From Phreatobacter sp. (GTDB lineage Bacteria; Pseudomonadota; Alphaproteobacteria; Rhizobiales; Phreatobacteraceae): DNA of 53,201 nt. Positions 16,948 to 25,816 of this stretch are shown here, in pieces; positions within the stretch are counted from its first letter, which is position 1, and every line of letters begins with the position of its first letter. The DNA is taken from contig JAIEPJ010000018.1 of NCBI GenBank assembly GCA_019749835.1, positions 1 to 53,201 of the forward strand. Reading direction: 5' to 3'. The notes below the pieces were generated by a model. That model had not been told where the DNA came from. It searched no databases and saw only the letters and a program-made list of their open reading frames with translations. A program made the position numbers and the translations under genes.

Positions 16948-18279
16948 TCAGCGCACCCGGTTGCCCGAGACGCTGAGCTGCGCATAGCGGCCGACGCCCT
17001 CGCGGGCCATGTCGCCGGTCACCGGCCGCTTCCATTCCATGCCGACCACGGCGCCGATCCGGGCGCCCTGCACCAGATTGTCGGCGATCAGCGCCTGGCC
17101 CGCGCCGGGCACGACCGAGACGGCGATGCCGACGGGGGCGCCCTTGATGACATTGGCGGTGACCGACAGGTCGCGCATGTACTGGCCCCAGCCGAGCTGG
17201 ATGCCGGCGGTCGGCGCGCCCTCGATGACATTGGCGGAGATGGCGGCATCGGCCTCGGCCGAGATGCCGATACCGGCGGGGTCGTGCGGATCGGTTCCGG
17301 CGGGGCGCCGGTTGACAAGGTTGCGGATGATGTTGCCGTGGATATTGGCGAGCCGGCCGCCATGGTTGAAATTGGTGGCGACGATGCCGAGGGCTGCGCC
17401 ATCGATGATGTTGTTGGCGACCACCGCGCCCTCGAAGCCGAACTCGATATAGACGGCGACCTCGCCAAGGGCGGCGCAGTTATTGCCGGTGACGGCGACA
17501 TTCGCCGCGCCGTTGGCCCGCACGGCCGAGAAGGCAGCGCCGCGGATGCGGTTGCCGGTGACGGTCACATTGCCGGCGCGGAAGACGTTGATGGCATTGC
17601 CGTTCTGGCCCGATCCCCCGTCGCGCGCACCGATCTCCTCGATGCGGTTGCCCTCAACGATGGTGCCGTCGTCGCCGGCGATGGTACGCCAGACGAGGAT
17701 GCCGTTATTGGCGGCCGAGCGGATGGTGTTCTGCGCCAGGGTCAGGCCGCGGCTGTCGAGCGCCACGATGGCGGCCTTGGCGACGCCGGAGACGGTGTTG
17801 CCGCGCACCAGCCCGTCGATCCCCTCGAGGACGATGCCATGGTGGCTCGAACCGGCGATCTCGCAATCCTCGACGCGGACACCGCGGCCGTGCTCCAGCA
17901 CGATCAGCCCGCGCTTCTCCGGCAGGGGCTTGCCATTGCCCTCGATGACGAGGCCGGACAGCGTCACCATGTCGGCGCGCTGGGCCGAGAGACACGCCGT
18001 CCCGCCCTGGAACACCAGGCGGGTGGCGCCGCGCACGCCGATGATCTGGGTGTTGGCGGGAAGCCGGATCTCGCTGACCTTGTAGGCCCCGGGGGCGAGG
18101 CGCAGCGGCATCCGCGAGCCCGCTGCCGTCTCGACCGCGCGCTGCAGCGCTCGGGTCTGATCCTCCGGCGCGCCGGGCTTCAGGCCGAAGGCTGATCCGT
18201 CGAGGACGGAAGCGCGGGCGGAAGCCGGCAGTGCCAGGGTGGCGGCTGCGGCGAGAAGGAAGGAACGGCGGGCGAGCAT
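16948..18279 (-). CDS. Tat-exported parallel beta-helix repeat protein (TIGR03808-like)
   Basis: 443 residues. The N-terminus MLARRSFLLAAAATLALP has the twin-arginine pattern RRSFL with an ARA-S cleavage site near 24. The rest is a right-handed parallel beta helix: repeated units such as VTVTGNRIRG, VAVTGNNCAALG and VVANNIIDGAALGI, each ending in Asn-rich turns. This fits the family called twin-arg-translocated uncharacterised repeat protein, found in Rhizobiales. Function is unknown; the fold suggests binding or cleavage of a polysaccharide. GGAG stands six bases before the ATG. Divergent from the phosphoesterase gene. Confidence 0.85.
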   Translation of the reverse strand: MLARRSFLLAAAATLALPASARASVLDGSAFGLKPGAPEDQTRALQRAVETAAGSRMPLRLAPGAYKVSEIRLPANTQIIGVRGATRLVFQGGTACLSAQRADMVTLSGLVIEGNGKPLPEKRGLIVLEHGRGVRVEDCEIAGSSHHGIVLEGIDGLVRGNTVSGVAKAAIVALDSRGLTLAQNTIRSAANNGILVWRTIAGDDGTIVEGNRIEEIGARDGGSGQNGNAINVFRAGNVTVTGNRIRGAAFSAVRANGAANVAVTGNNCAALGEVAVYIEFGFEGAVVANNIIDGAALGIVATNFNHGGRLANIHGNIIRNLVNRRPAGTDPHDPAGIGISAEADAAISANVIEGAPTAGIQLGWGQYMRDLSVTANVIKGAPVGIAVSVVPGAGQALIADNLVQGARIGAVVGMEWKRPVTGDMAREGVGRYAQLSVSGNRVR

Positions 18280-18417
18280 GGGCGACTCCGGTGTTGCGGA
18301 AACCAGCGCAAGCCGCGTGCCGCACCCGGTTGTGCCGGAATGGGATGCGGTAATGGCGGTTGTTCGCCTCCGCCGAGGACGACATGGTGGCTGTCCACGT
18401 CCAGCATCCGGTACGCC

Positions 18418-19164
18418 ATGCGCCTCGCCATCATTGCCGACATCCACGGCAACCTCCCCGCGCTCGAGGCGGTGCTCTCCGACATCGCCGCCCGCAATGC
18501 CGATCTGACGGTCAACCTCGGCGACTGTGTCTCCGGCCCTCTCTGGCCAGCCGAGACCGCCGCTCGCCTCATGGCGCTGGACCTGCCGACCGTTCGCGGC
18601 AACCACGACCGCTGGGTGTCCGAGGGCGAGGTGCCGTATTTTTCGGACAGGCTCGCCCGCGACCAGTTGGATGACGCCCAGCACCGCTGGCTTGCGGGTT
18701 TGCCGATGGGGCTCAACCTCGACTGCAGCGGCGTCATCGTGCGCCTGTTCCACGCCTCGCCGGCCGACGACAACACCTACCTCATGGAGGACAAGCAGGA
18801 CGGCCGCCTTGTCCAATCTGACCCTGCCGCGATCAGCGCACGCCTTGGTCCGGCAGGGGAGGCCCGCCTTGTTCTCTGCGGCCACAGCCACCTGCCGCGG
18901 CTTCTCACGCTCGGCGGCGTGACGCTGCTCAATCCTGGCAGTGTCGGCCAGCCTGCCTATGCCGATCCGACCCCGCCGGATGCCCATGTGTCGGAGGTCG
19001 GCTCGCCCCATGCGCGCTATGCGGTCGTGACGCTGGAGGCGGGAGCGGTGCAGGCCGTCGACTTGGTCGCCGTCGCCTATGACTGGGAGGCTGCCGCCCG
19101 CAGGGCCGAGAGCTATGGCCGCGCCGACTGGGCGAAGGGCCTGCGCACAGGCTTTGCCAAATAG
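18418..19164 (+). CDS. Metallophosphoesterase (YfcE/MJ0936-type calcineurin-like)
   Basis: 248 residues. Dinuclear metal-site motifs in order: D8xH10 in IIADIHGN, LGDCVSGP, RGNHD and CGHSHLPR, followed by LLNPGSVGQP. This is the small calcineurin-like phosphodiesterase subgroup that hydrolyses phosphodiesters or phosphomonoesters with Mn or Fe ions. The biological substrate is unknown. ATG 18418 gives the standard MRLAIIADIHGN beginning. The last 47 codons have no detectable motif; the final 52 bases overlap the end of the pcp gene on the other strand. Confidence 0.92.
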   Translation: MRLAIIADIHGNLPALEAVLSDIAARNADLTVNLGDCVSGPLWPAETAARLMALDLPTVRGNHDRWVSEGEVPYFSDRLARDQLDDAQHRWLAGLPMGLNLDCSGVIVRLFHASPADDNTYLMEDKQDGRLVQSDPAAISARLGPAGEARLVLCGHSHLPRLLTLGGVTLLNPGSVGQPAYADPTPPDAHVSEVGSPHARYAVVTLEAGAVQAVDLVAVAYDWEAAARRAESYGRADWAKGLRTGFAK

Positions 19165-19781
19165 GCAGGACGGCCGGTGATCGTCAGCGCCGCCATGCGC
19201 GCCACGGCGGCAAGGTCAGCGGCCGTCATCCTGCGGGAAAAGGCGCCGCGGGCCGAGGGGCCGGCCTTCAGCGGCAGCGGCACATGGACGAAGAGCGCGC
19301 GCTTCGTCCCGCCCTGCGCGACGGCCTCCAGGGCCAGCCAGTAGGAGAAGTTGCAGAGATATTCGCCGGCCGAGGGCGAGGGGCGGGCATCGAGGCCGAT
19401 CCGGCGCAGCCGCGCCGCCAGCGGCCCGCAGGCGAAGCCCGTCGGCACCCGCCAGGGCGCGTCGGTCCGAACATCGGCGGAAAGGTGGAAGGCGCCGGAG
19501 GCGTCCGGAACCCGGCGGGTCGTGACATTGTGGGCGTGCTTCTCGATGCGCACATGACCGGTGCGCCCGGCGAGGCCGAAGAGCAGCACCGCATCCGGCT
19601 TGTGGCAGGCGATGAGAGCCGGAAGGTCGCGCTCGACCTCTGCATAGACCGTGTTGAAGACGTGGCCGACGATGCGGACGCCCGGCAGCCGCAGGGCCGC
19701 CACCGCCTTCACCATGGCAGGAGTGGGATTGCGCTCCCAGCCGGGGAAAGGGCCAAAGCCGGTGACCAGGAGGATCGTCAC
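19113..19781 (-). CDS. pcp: Pyroglutamyl-peptidase I
   Basis: 222 residues, cytosolic cysteine peptidase (family C15) that removes N-terminal pyroglutamate. From the GTG at 19781 the catalytic triad falls at E80 (GHVRIEKHAHN), C143 (AGEYLCNFSYW) and H166 (FVHVP), almost exactly the family numbering. That supports this start over the GTG nine bases upstream. The GTG overlaps the TGA of the aminotransferase gene by four bases (GTGA), so the two are probably translationally coupled. The 3' end overlaps the phosphoesterase gene by 52 bases in the convergent direction. Confidence 0.92.
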   Translation of the reverse strand: MTILLVTGFGPFPGWERNPTPAMVKAVAALRLPGVRIVGHVFNTVYAEVERDLPALIACHKPDAVLLFGLAGRTGHVRIEKHAHNVTTRRVPDASGAFHLSADVRTDAPWRVPTGFACGPLAARLRRIGLDARPSPSAGEYLCNFSYWLALEAVAQGGTKRALFVHVPLPLKAGPSARGAFSRRMTAADLAAVARMAALTITGRPAYLAKPVRRPFAQSARP

Positions 19782-20962
19782 TTCAACCACGCCCCCAGCC
19801 GCCTCACCGCCTCCTCCATCTCCGCCGTCGAGCCGGCGAAGGAGAAGCGGATCGCCTGCAGGCCGCCATAGGGGTCGAAATCCGGCCCCGGCGTCGCGGC
19901 GATGCCGGTCTCGGCGAGCATCCGCCGGGCGAAATCGAGGCTGTCATTGGTGTAGCGCGAGACGTCCGCGTAGACGTAGAAGGCACCGTCCACCGGCAGG
20001 AGCCGGTCGAGCCCGACCTTCGGGAAGCCGTCGAGCAGAACCTGGCGGTTGGCGGCATAGCCGGCCTTGATCACCTCCAGTTCCGCCGTCGCCTCGAAGG
20101 CGGCGAGGGCGGCCACCTGGCTGAGCTGCGGCGCCGAGATGAACAGGTTCTGCGCCAGGCATTCCACCGAGCGGGCGAGGCTCTCCGGCACGATCATCCA
20201 GCCGATGCGCCAGCCGGTCATGCAGTAGTATTTCGAGAAGGAGTTGATGACGACGACGTCCTCGCTGGTCTCCAGTGCCGTGTGGCAGGGCATCTCGTAG
20301 GACAGCCCGTGATAGATTTCGTCGGAGATGAAGCGGATGCCCATCGCCTGCGCGGCTTCCACCAGCGCCTTCAGCGCCTCCGGCGTCATCATCGTTCCCG
20401 TCGGATTGGCGGGGCTGGCGATGAGGATGCCGTCGAGCCTCTTCTTCGCATGTTCGGCGGCCAGCATGTCCGGCGTCACGGCATAGCGTGTCGCCGCGGT
20501 CGTCTCGATGAACACCACCTCGCAACCCAGCGCCTCGAGGATGTTCTTGTAGGCGGGGTAGCCGGGGCTGGCGATGGCGACCCGCGCGCCAGTCTCGAAC
20601 AGCGCCAGGAAGGTCAGGATGAAGGCCGAGGAGGAGCCCATCGTCACGGCGATCCGGCCGATCGGAACCTCGATGCCATGGGTCTCGGCATAGTGGCGGG
20701 CGATGCGCTGCCGCAGTTCGGGAATGCCGAGGGCGAGGGTGTAGCCGATCTGGCCGTCCGTCAGCGCCTGGGCGGCGGCCTGGCGGATGCTCAGCGGCGT
20801 CGGTGCCGCCGGCTGGCCGACCTCCATATGGATGACGCTCTGGCCAGCGGCTTCCGCCTTGGCCGCCGCCGTCATCACGTCCATGACCAGGAAGGGCGCG
20901 ACGGAGCCGCGCCGGGTGGGGGTGAGGATCTGGCGGGCAAGGCCCTCGCGCGTCATGGTCAT
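19778..20962 (-). CDS. Class I/II pyridoxal-phosphate aminotransferase
   Basis: 394 residues, fold type I PLP enzyme. Seen: IHMEVGQP near 44-51, GYTLALGIPELRQRIARHY, MGSSSAFIL (PLP phosphate), SPANPTG with N186, SDEIYHGLSY with D214 and Y217, the Schiff-base lysine K244 in NSFSKYYCMTGWRIGW with R252, and a C-terminal IRFSFAG arginine for the substrate carboxylate. Probably an aspartate/branched-chain-like aminotransferase; the amino acid cannot be named from sequence. First gene of a two-gene unit with pcp. The ATG at 20962 is preferred; a second Met codon lies two codons in. Confidence 0.92.
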   Translation of the reverse strand: MTMTREGLARQILTPTRRGSVAPFLVMDVMTAAAKAEAAGQSVIHMEVGQPAAPTPLSIRQAAAQALTDGQIGYTLALGIPELRQRIARHYAETHGIEVPIGRIAVTMGSSSAFILTFLALFETGARVAIASPGYPAYKNILEALGCEVVFIETTAATRYAVTPDMLAAEHAKKRLDGILIASPANPTGTMMTPEALKALVEAAQAMGIRFISDEIYHGLSYEMPCHTALETSEDVVVINSFSKYYCMTGWRIGWMIVPESLARSVECLAQNLFISAPQLSQVAALAAFEATAELEVIKAGYAANRQVLLDGFPKVGLDRLLPVDGAFYVYADVSRYTNDSLDFARRMLAETGIAATPGPDFDPYGGLQAIRFSFAGSTAEMEEAVRRLGAWLK

Positions 20963-21122
20963 GTCGTCCCGGCCGGCTTCTGCGTCATGGTTTCGCCCCC
21001 TTGGCCATGCAAGAGGGTCATCAAGCGCCTATCACACGGGGCGGGCCGGGTCACCGCTCTCTCCCTGTTGTGACCGGCCCCTGAATTGACCCCCAACGGC
21101 CTGCTCCTTAGGGTTCCGAGCG

Positions 21123-22496
21123 ATGATGTCGTTCAAGTTTCCGATCCGTGCTGCGGCTATCGCCCTCGCCGGCCTGATGGCGGCGATGCCGGCAGCCCAC
21201 GCCCAGATGCCCGGCGGGCTGCCGATCATCCGCGACACGGAGATCGAGAACCTGCTCCGCGACTATGCGCGGCCGCTGTTCCGCGCCGCCGGCGTCGGCG
21301 GCAGCCAGACCAATGTCATCATCGTCAACAACCGCGGCTTCAACGCCTTCGTCGCCAATGGCCGGCGCATCTTCATCAATGCCGGCGCCATCCTCGATTC
21401 GCGCACCCCGAACGAGCTGATCGGCGTCATCGCCCACGAGACCGGCCATATTGCCGGCGGCCATCTCGCCCGCCTGCGCGAGGCGGTGGAGCGTGCCCAG
21501 ATCATCGCTGCCCTCGGCATGATCGTCGGCGTCGCGGGTGCCGCGGCCGGAGCCGCCAGCGGCCGCTCCGGCGTCGGCGAGGCGGCGCCGGGCGTTCTCA
21601 CCGCCGGCACGCAGATCGGCATGCGCTCGCTGCTGTCCTACCAGCGCGGCGAGGAAGCGGCCGCCGACCGCGCCGCCATCACCTATCTCAACGCCACCGG
21701 ACAGTCGGCCAAGGGCATGGTCGAGACGTTCCGCCGCCTGCACAACGACACGATGTTCATCGCCCGGCATGTCGATCCCTACACGATCAGCCATCCTATG
21801 CCGGCCGACCGCATCGCGATCATCGAGCCGCTGGCGCGGGCGAGCCCCCATTATGACAAGCCCGATCCGCCGGCACTGAACGCCCGCCACCAGCTGGCGC
21901 GGGCCAAACTCGCCGGCTTCCTCGACCGTTCCGACGCCATCACCCGGCGCTATCCGCCCTCGGATACGTCGCTGCCGGCCCGCTATGCCCGCACCATCCA
22001 GATGTTCCGCTTCGGCGACCGCACCCGCGCCGTCGCCATGGCGGACGAGCTGATCCGTGCCCAGCCCAACAACCCCTATTTCCACGAGATCAAGGGGCAG
22101 ATCCTGCTGGAGACCGGCCAGCCCGCCGCCGCCATGGGGCCGCTGCGCCGCGCCGTGTCGCTGGCGCCCAATGCCGGCCTCATCCGCATCATGCTCGGCC
22201 ATGCCCTCGTCGCCTCCGGCAACAATGCCGTGCTTGACGAGGCCATCCGCGAGCTGCGGCTTGCCCTCCAGCGCGAGCCGGAGGCCGGCGACGGCTACCG
22301 CCAGCTCGCCATCGCCTATGGCCGCAAGAACGACCGCGGCCAGGCCGACCTGGCGGCGGCGCAGGCCTCCTACTATTCCGGTGATCTCCAGACGGCGCGG
22401 GGCCTCGCCCGCCGCGCCCAGGGGTCGCTCCCGACCGGTTCGCCCGGCTGGCTGATCGCCGAGGACATCTACAATCAGCGCCCCGTGCGCAACTGA
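21123..22496 (+). CDS. M48 family metalloprotease with TPR-like C-terminus (BepA/YfgC-like)
   Basis: 457 residues. Signal peptide (cleavage near AHA-Q28), then an M48 peptidase domain with HETGH (H105, E106, H109) and the third ligand region QRGEEAAADRAA. A helical TPR-like C-terminal region follows (about 290-450; units such as RAVAMADELIRAQPNNPYFHE). This is the architecture of BepA, a periplasmic protease and chaperone for outer-membrane protein assembly. The downstream DsbA-like gene starts 10 bases after the stop, so oxidative folding and quality control appear to be paired. The Shine-Dalgarno is weak at 21123; an adjacent ATG at 21126 is possible. Confidence 0.92.
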   Translation: MMSFKFPIRAAAIALAGLMAAMPAAHAQMPGGLPIIRDTEIENLLRDYARPLFRAAGVGGSQTNVIIVNNRGFNAFVANGRRIFINAGAILDSRTPNELIGVIAHETGHIAGGHLARLREAVERAQIIAALGMIVGVAGAAAGAASGRSGVGEAAPGVLTAGTQIGMRSLLSYQRGEEAAADRAAITYLNATGQSAKGMVETFRRLHNDTMFIARHVDPYTISHPMPADRIAIIEPLARASPHYDKPDPPALNARHQLARAKLAGFLDRSDAITRRYPPSDTSLPARYARTIQMFRFGDRTRAVAMADELIRAQPNNPYFHEIKGQILLETGQPAAAMGPLRRAVSLAPNAGLIRIMLGHALVASGNNAVLDEAIRELRLALQREPEAGDGYRQLAIAYGRKNDRGQADLAAAQASYYSGDLQTARGLARRAQGSLPTGSPGWLIAEDIYNQRPVRN

Positions 22497-22506
22497 GGAC
22501 CTTTCC

Positions 22507-23280
22507 ATGTTCAAGCGCCTGATCGCGCCGGCCTTTGTGGCCCTTCTCGCGGTGTCCGCTCCGGTCCTCGCCCAGTCGGCACCACCGACCACCGAGGAGC
22601 GCGCCCGTATCGAATCGATCATCCGCGACTACCTGCTGAAGAACCCCGAGGTGCTGCAGGAAGCGCTGGTGGAGCTGGAGAAGCGTCAGGCCCAGGCCGA
22701 GGACCGCGCCCGTGCGGCCGCCTTCTCCGCCAACCGCCAGGCGCTCTACCGCGCGCCGAACCAGGTCGTGCTTGGTAATCCCCAGGGCGACGTCACCCTG
22801 GTCGAGTTCTTCGACTACAATTGCGGCTTCTGCAAAAGGGCGCTGCCGGAGACCCTGGAACTGCTGCGCTCCGATCCCCGCCTGCGCATCGTCCTGAAGG
22901 ACTTCCCCGTGCTCGGCCAGGGGTCGATGGAGGCCGCCCAGGTCGCCGTCGCCCTGAAGCTGCAGATCTCCGCGCCGAAATATCTCGAATTCCACCAGAA
23001 GCTGCTCGGTGGTCGCGGCCAGGCCAACGGCGCCCGCGCCCTCGAGGTCGCCCGCGAGGTCGGCGCCGACATGGCCCGCCTGCAGCGCGACATGCAGTCG
23101 CCGCAGGTGCGCGACACGCTGGCCGAGAACATGCGCCTTGCGGAAACGCTGCGCATCAACGGCACGCCGACCTATGTGGTGGGCGACGAGGTCGTCGTCG
23201 GCGCCGTCGGTCTGGAAAAGCTGCGCGAGAACCTCGCCCGCGCCCGCGTGGCCTGCGCCGGCCAGCCGAACATGTGCTGA
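22507..23280 (+). CDS. DsbA family thiol:disulfide oxidoreductase (Com1-like)
   Basis: 257 residues. Sec signal peptide (to about AQS, residue 24), a helical N-terminal extension with IIRDYLLKNPEVLQEAL (typical of the Com1/ScsC-like group, often a trimerisation stalk), then a thioredoxin fold with active site C106GFC109 and cis-Pro in NGTPTYVVG. Two further cysteines near the C-terminus (VACAGQPNMC) could form a structural disulfide. It acts in the periplasm. It starts 10 bases after the M48 gene and is probably cotranscribed; a palindromic terminator lies about 80 bases beyond the stop. Confidence 0.92.
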   Translation: MFKRLIAPAFVALLAVSAPVLAQSAPPTTEERARIESIIRDYLLKNPEVLQEALVELEKRQAQAEDRARAAAFSANRQALYRAPNQVVLGNPQGDVTLVEFFDYNCGFCKRALPETLELLRSDPRLRIVLKDFPVLGQGSMEAAQVAVALKLQISAPKYLEFHQKLLGGRGQANGARALEVAREVGADMARLQRDMQSPQVRDTLAENMRLAETLRINGTPTYVVGDEVVVGAVGLEKLRENLARARVACAGQPNMC

Positions 23281-23310
23281 TGGGGCGAGGCGCTGGTCGG
23301 GCGCCGCGCT

Positions 23311-23323
23311 GCGAAGGACGCAC
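23311..23323. repeat. Fragment of family A repeat
   Basis: GCGAAGGACGCAC matches the outer end of the inverted arm of the family A element and is followed by GATGCAGG as at other copies. The rest of the element is missing, so this looks like a remnant. Confidence 0.5.
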
Positions 23324-23360
23324 GTGCCCGATGCAGGGCACCCCGTCTGACCTGTTCACG

Positions 23361-23385
23361 AAAAAGGGGACCCGCGGGTCCCCTT
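23361..23385 (-). terminator. Palindromic terminator shared by converging genes
   Basis: Perfect 22-base palindrome (23364-23385, AAGGGGACCCG and its complement). On the minus strand it runs into a T5 tract (complement of 23361-23365), serving the NTF2-like gene. On the plus strand it may also end the M48-dsbA transcript, though without a run of T. Confidence 0.75.
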
Positions 23386-23423
23386 GGTCGTTCAGCCCCG
23401 GGCGGGCAGGGAACGGGCGCGCC

Positions 23424-23828
23424 TCACTCCCGCACGTCATGGCGGTAGGACTTCGACACGATCCGCCAGCCGTCGGTGAGCTTCAGCAGCACCAGATAGT
23501 CGGTGAAGAAGCGCGGCGGCAGGGCGCAATGCACCTTCACGAAGGCGGTGGCCTCGTCGGCGCGGTCCATCGTCACGATGAAGTCGTGGCGCGCATGGCC
23601 CTGCGACTTGGCTGAAGCGCGCTTGGCGACCCGCTCCATCCAGTCCGGCACGGTCAGCACCTGCAACTCGCCCTTGTCCTGCCAGCGCAGGTCGGCGGTC
23701 GGATGGAAGGCGGCGCTGAGCTTGCCGACATCGCTCTCGTAGAGCCCGTCGAAATAGAGCTGGATCACCGCTTCGACGCTGGAACGGTCATGGGCGGCGG
23801 CCGGCTTCAGGGCTTGAACCGCGGTCAT
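23424..23828 (-). CDS. NTF2-like/SnoaL-like protein (nuclear transport factor 2 family)
   Basis: 134 residues, alpha+beta cone fold of the NTF2-like superfamily: VEAVIQLYFDGLYESDVGKLSAAFHPTADL, then a sheet ending FTDYLVLLKLTDGWRIVSKSYRH, the usual end of such domains. Members are often small hydrolases, isomerases or putative lumazine-binding proteins; no catalytic residue identifies which. GAGGAG stands seven bases before ATG 23828. A shared divergent region of 156 bases separates it from the next plus-strand gene. Confidence 0.85.
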   Translation of the reverse strand: MTAVQALKPAAAHDRSSVEAVIQLYFDGLYESDVGKLSAAFHPTADLRWQDKGELQVLTVPDWMERVAKRASAKSQGHARHDFIVTMDRADEATAFVKVHCALPPRFFTDYLVLLKLTDGWRIVSKSYRHDVRE

Positions 23829-23984
23829 GGGGCATCTCCTCGGGCTGGTGTCTGGCCACAGCAAAGCACAGGCGGCGGGCCGGCGAAACCATGACCGGCG
23901 CTTGCCCCACGCGCACCGCTTGGCCATAGTGCGCCGCGATCGACGGGGCATGCCAGCCAAAGCCGTCGAAGCCGGGAGATCATC

Positions 23985-24371
23985 ATGATTCAGGAGCTCA
24001 TCAACCGCGTCGCGGCCGCCGCCGGCATCGACGAAGGGCTCGCCACCAAGGCCGTCGGCATGATCCTCGGCTTCCTCCAGAAGGAAGGGCCGCAGGCCCA
24101 GGTCCAGCAGATGCTGGCCGCGCTGCCGGGTGCCGAGGCGCTGATCGCCCAGGGCGAGGGCGAGGGCGGCGGCGGCCTGATGGGCATGGTCGGCGGCCTG
24201 ATGGGCGGCGGCATCATGGGCCTCGGCGCCAATCTGATGGGCGCCGGCCTCGACATGGGCCAGATCTCGACCGTCGGCAAGGAGCTCATGGCCTTCGGCC
24301 GCGAGCAGGCCGGCGAGGACGTGATGGGCCAGATCGTCGCCGGCACGCCCGGCCTGTCGCAGTTCGTCTGA
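23985..24371 (+). CDS. Hypothetical small Gly/Met-rich protein
   Basis: 128 residues, not assigned. The N-terminal 50 residues are helical and resemble DUF2267/DUF2780-like small bacterial proteins (MIQELINRVAAAAGIDEGLATKAVGMILGFLQKE as the first helices). The middle (about 58-90) is a glycine/methionine-rich low-complexity segment with repeats of GGLMGGG type. The end is helical again (VGKELMAFGREQAGEDV). GGGAG precedes the ATG. Family repeats follow 36 bases after the stop. The function is unknown. Confidence 0.75.
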   Translation: MIQELINRVAAAAGIDEGLATKAVGMILGFLQKEGPQAQVQQMLAALPGAEALIAQGEGEGGGGLMGMVGGLMGGGIMGLGANLMGAGLDMGQISTVGKELMAFGREQAGEDVMGQIVAGTPGLSQFV

Positions 24372-24407
24372 GGGATCGGGCGGTACCCGCGGGGGTCGCC
24401 GCTTCCT

Positions 24408-24537
24408 CTTCACCTCTTCCCGGCGGGGAGAGGTCGGCCAAAGGCCGGGTGAGGGGGCCTGATCCCATCTTTCGGCACGCTCCCCCTCACCCGCCTCGCT
24501 TTCGCTCGGCGACCTCTCCCCGCCGGGGAGAGGTGAA
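24408..24537. repeat. Inverted pair of family B repeat
   Basis: Direct copy 24408-24457 and inverted copy 24482-24537, separated by 24 bases. Each contains the CTCTCCCCG hairpin and the GGGTGAGGGGG flank seen at 9078-9329. The pair fills most of the 231-base gap before folP. Confidence 0.85.
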
Positions 24538-24602
24538 CAGCGTACCGCCCTACCCCGCCCGGTATTGACAGGGCCGGGGGCTTGGCGTCCAAGGCAGGCG
24601 CC

Positions 24603-25451
24603 ATGGCGCCATCGCACCCCCCAGACCTCCTCCCGCACGGCGGCCCGCTCGGCCGCTTCCTGAGAGAAGACCGTCCTGCGGTGATGGGCGTCCTCAATGT
24701 CACGCCCGATTCCTTCTCCGACGCCGGACGGTTCTTCGACCCGCTGGTCGCCATCCGCCATGCCGAGCGCATGGCGGCCGCGGGCGCCGACATCCTCGAC
24801 ATCGGCGCCGAATCCACCCGGCCCTATGGCGGCGCCGAGCCCGTCGACCGCGATGCCGAGATCGCCCGGCTCGCCCCGGTCCTGCCCGAGGTCGTCAGGC
24901 TCGGCCTGCCGGTGTCCATCGACACGATCAAGGCCGATGTCGCCCGCTGGGCGCTCGATCAGGGCGCCGTCATCGTCAATGACGTCTGGGGTCTGCAGCG
25001 CGACCCGGCCATGGCGCCGCTTGTGGCCGCGCGCGGCGTCCCCGTCATCGTCATGCACAACCGCGACGCGGCCGAGCCCGACCTCGATATCATGGCGGAT
25101 GTCCTCGCCTTCCTTGCCCGCTCGGTCGCCATCGCCGAGGCCGCCGGCATCGCCCGCGACCGCATCGCCGTCGATCCCGGCATCGGTTTCGGCAAGACGC
25201 CGCAACAGAGCATCGAGACCCTGGCCAAGCTCGACCGTCTCGATGCCCTCGGCCTGCCCATGCTGGTCGGCGCCTCGCGCAAGCGCTTCATCGACCTCAT
25301 CGACCCCTCCAGCGTCGACGAACGCATCGGCGGGTCCCTTGCCGCCCATCTTCTCGCCATGCAGGCGGGAGCCGCCATCATCCGTGCCCATGACGTCCGC
25401 GAGACGGTGCAGGCGATGAAAGTGGCGGCCGCCATCAGGAACGCCGCATGA
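24603..25451 (+). CDS. folP: Dihydropteroate synthase
   Basis: 282 residues, TIM-barrel enzyme joining p-aminobenzoate to 6-hydroxymethyl-dihydropterin diphosphate; the sulfonamide target. Motifs: MGVLNVTPDSFSDAG (28-42), DILDIGAESTRPYGG, PVSIDTIKADVA, IVNDVWGL, DPGIGFGKTPQQS and GASRKRFI. I prefer ATG 24603; a TTG at 24582 is possible. Its stop overlaps the folB ATG by four bases (ATGA), so folP, folB and folK form one tightly coupled operon. Confidence 0.97.
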   Translation: MAPSHPPDLLPHGGPLGRFLREDRPAVMGVLNVTPDSFSDAGRFFDPLVAIRHAERMAAAGADILDIGAESTRPYGGAEPVDRDAEIARLAPVLPEVVRLGLPVSIDTIKADVARWALDQGAVIVNDVWGLQRDPAMAPLVAARGVPVIVMHNRDAAEPDLDIMADVLAFLARSVAIAEAAGIARDRIAVDPGIGFGKTPQQSIETLAKLDRLDALGLPMLVGASRKRFIDLIDPSSVDERIGGSLAAHLLAMQAGAAIIRAHDVRETVQAMKVAAAIRNAA

Positions 25452-25816
25452 GCGACCGCATCTTTCTCACGGGCCTGCTGGTGCACGCCCATCACGGGCT
25501 CCTGTCGCACGAGAGCGAGGTCGGCCAGCGCTTCGTCATCGATCTCGACCTGGCGCTCGACCTGTCGGCCGCGGCGGCGAGCGACCATCTCGCCGACACC
25601 GTCTCCTATGCCGACGTCGCCGCCGTCACCGTCCGCACCTTCAAGGCGCGCAATTTCAAGCTGCTCGAGGCCGCAGCCGGGGCGGTCGCCGATGCGATCC
25701 TGTCCGCCTTCCCGCCGATCACGGCGGTGACCGTTACCGTCCACAAGCCGCATGCGCCGATCGCCGCCATCTTCGATGATGTCGGCGTGGTGATGACGCG
25801 CCGGCGCGCCGCCTGA
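25448..25816 (+). CDS. folB: Dihydroneopterin aldolase
   Basis: 122 residues, the standard size. FLTGLLVHAHHGLLSHESEVGQRFVIDLDL carries the conserved His/Glu/Gln residues, followed by VSYADVAAVTV and NFKLLEAAAGAVADAIL (the K of LLE is the catalytic-loop region) and VTVHKPHAPI. It cleaves dihydroneopterin to 6-hydroxymethyl-dihydropterin and glycolaldehyde. ATGA overlap with folP upstream and a one-base overlap (TGATG) with folK downstream. Confidence 0.96.
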   Translation: MSDRIFLTGLLVHAHHGLLSHESEVGQRFVIDLDLALDLSAAAASDHLADTVSYADVAAVTVRTFKARNFKLLEAAAGAVADAILSAFPPITAVTVTVHKPHAPIAAIFDDVGVVMTRRRAA

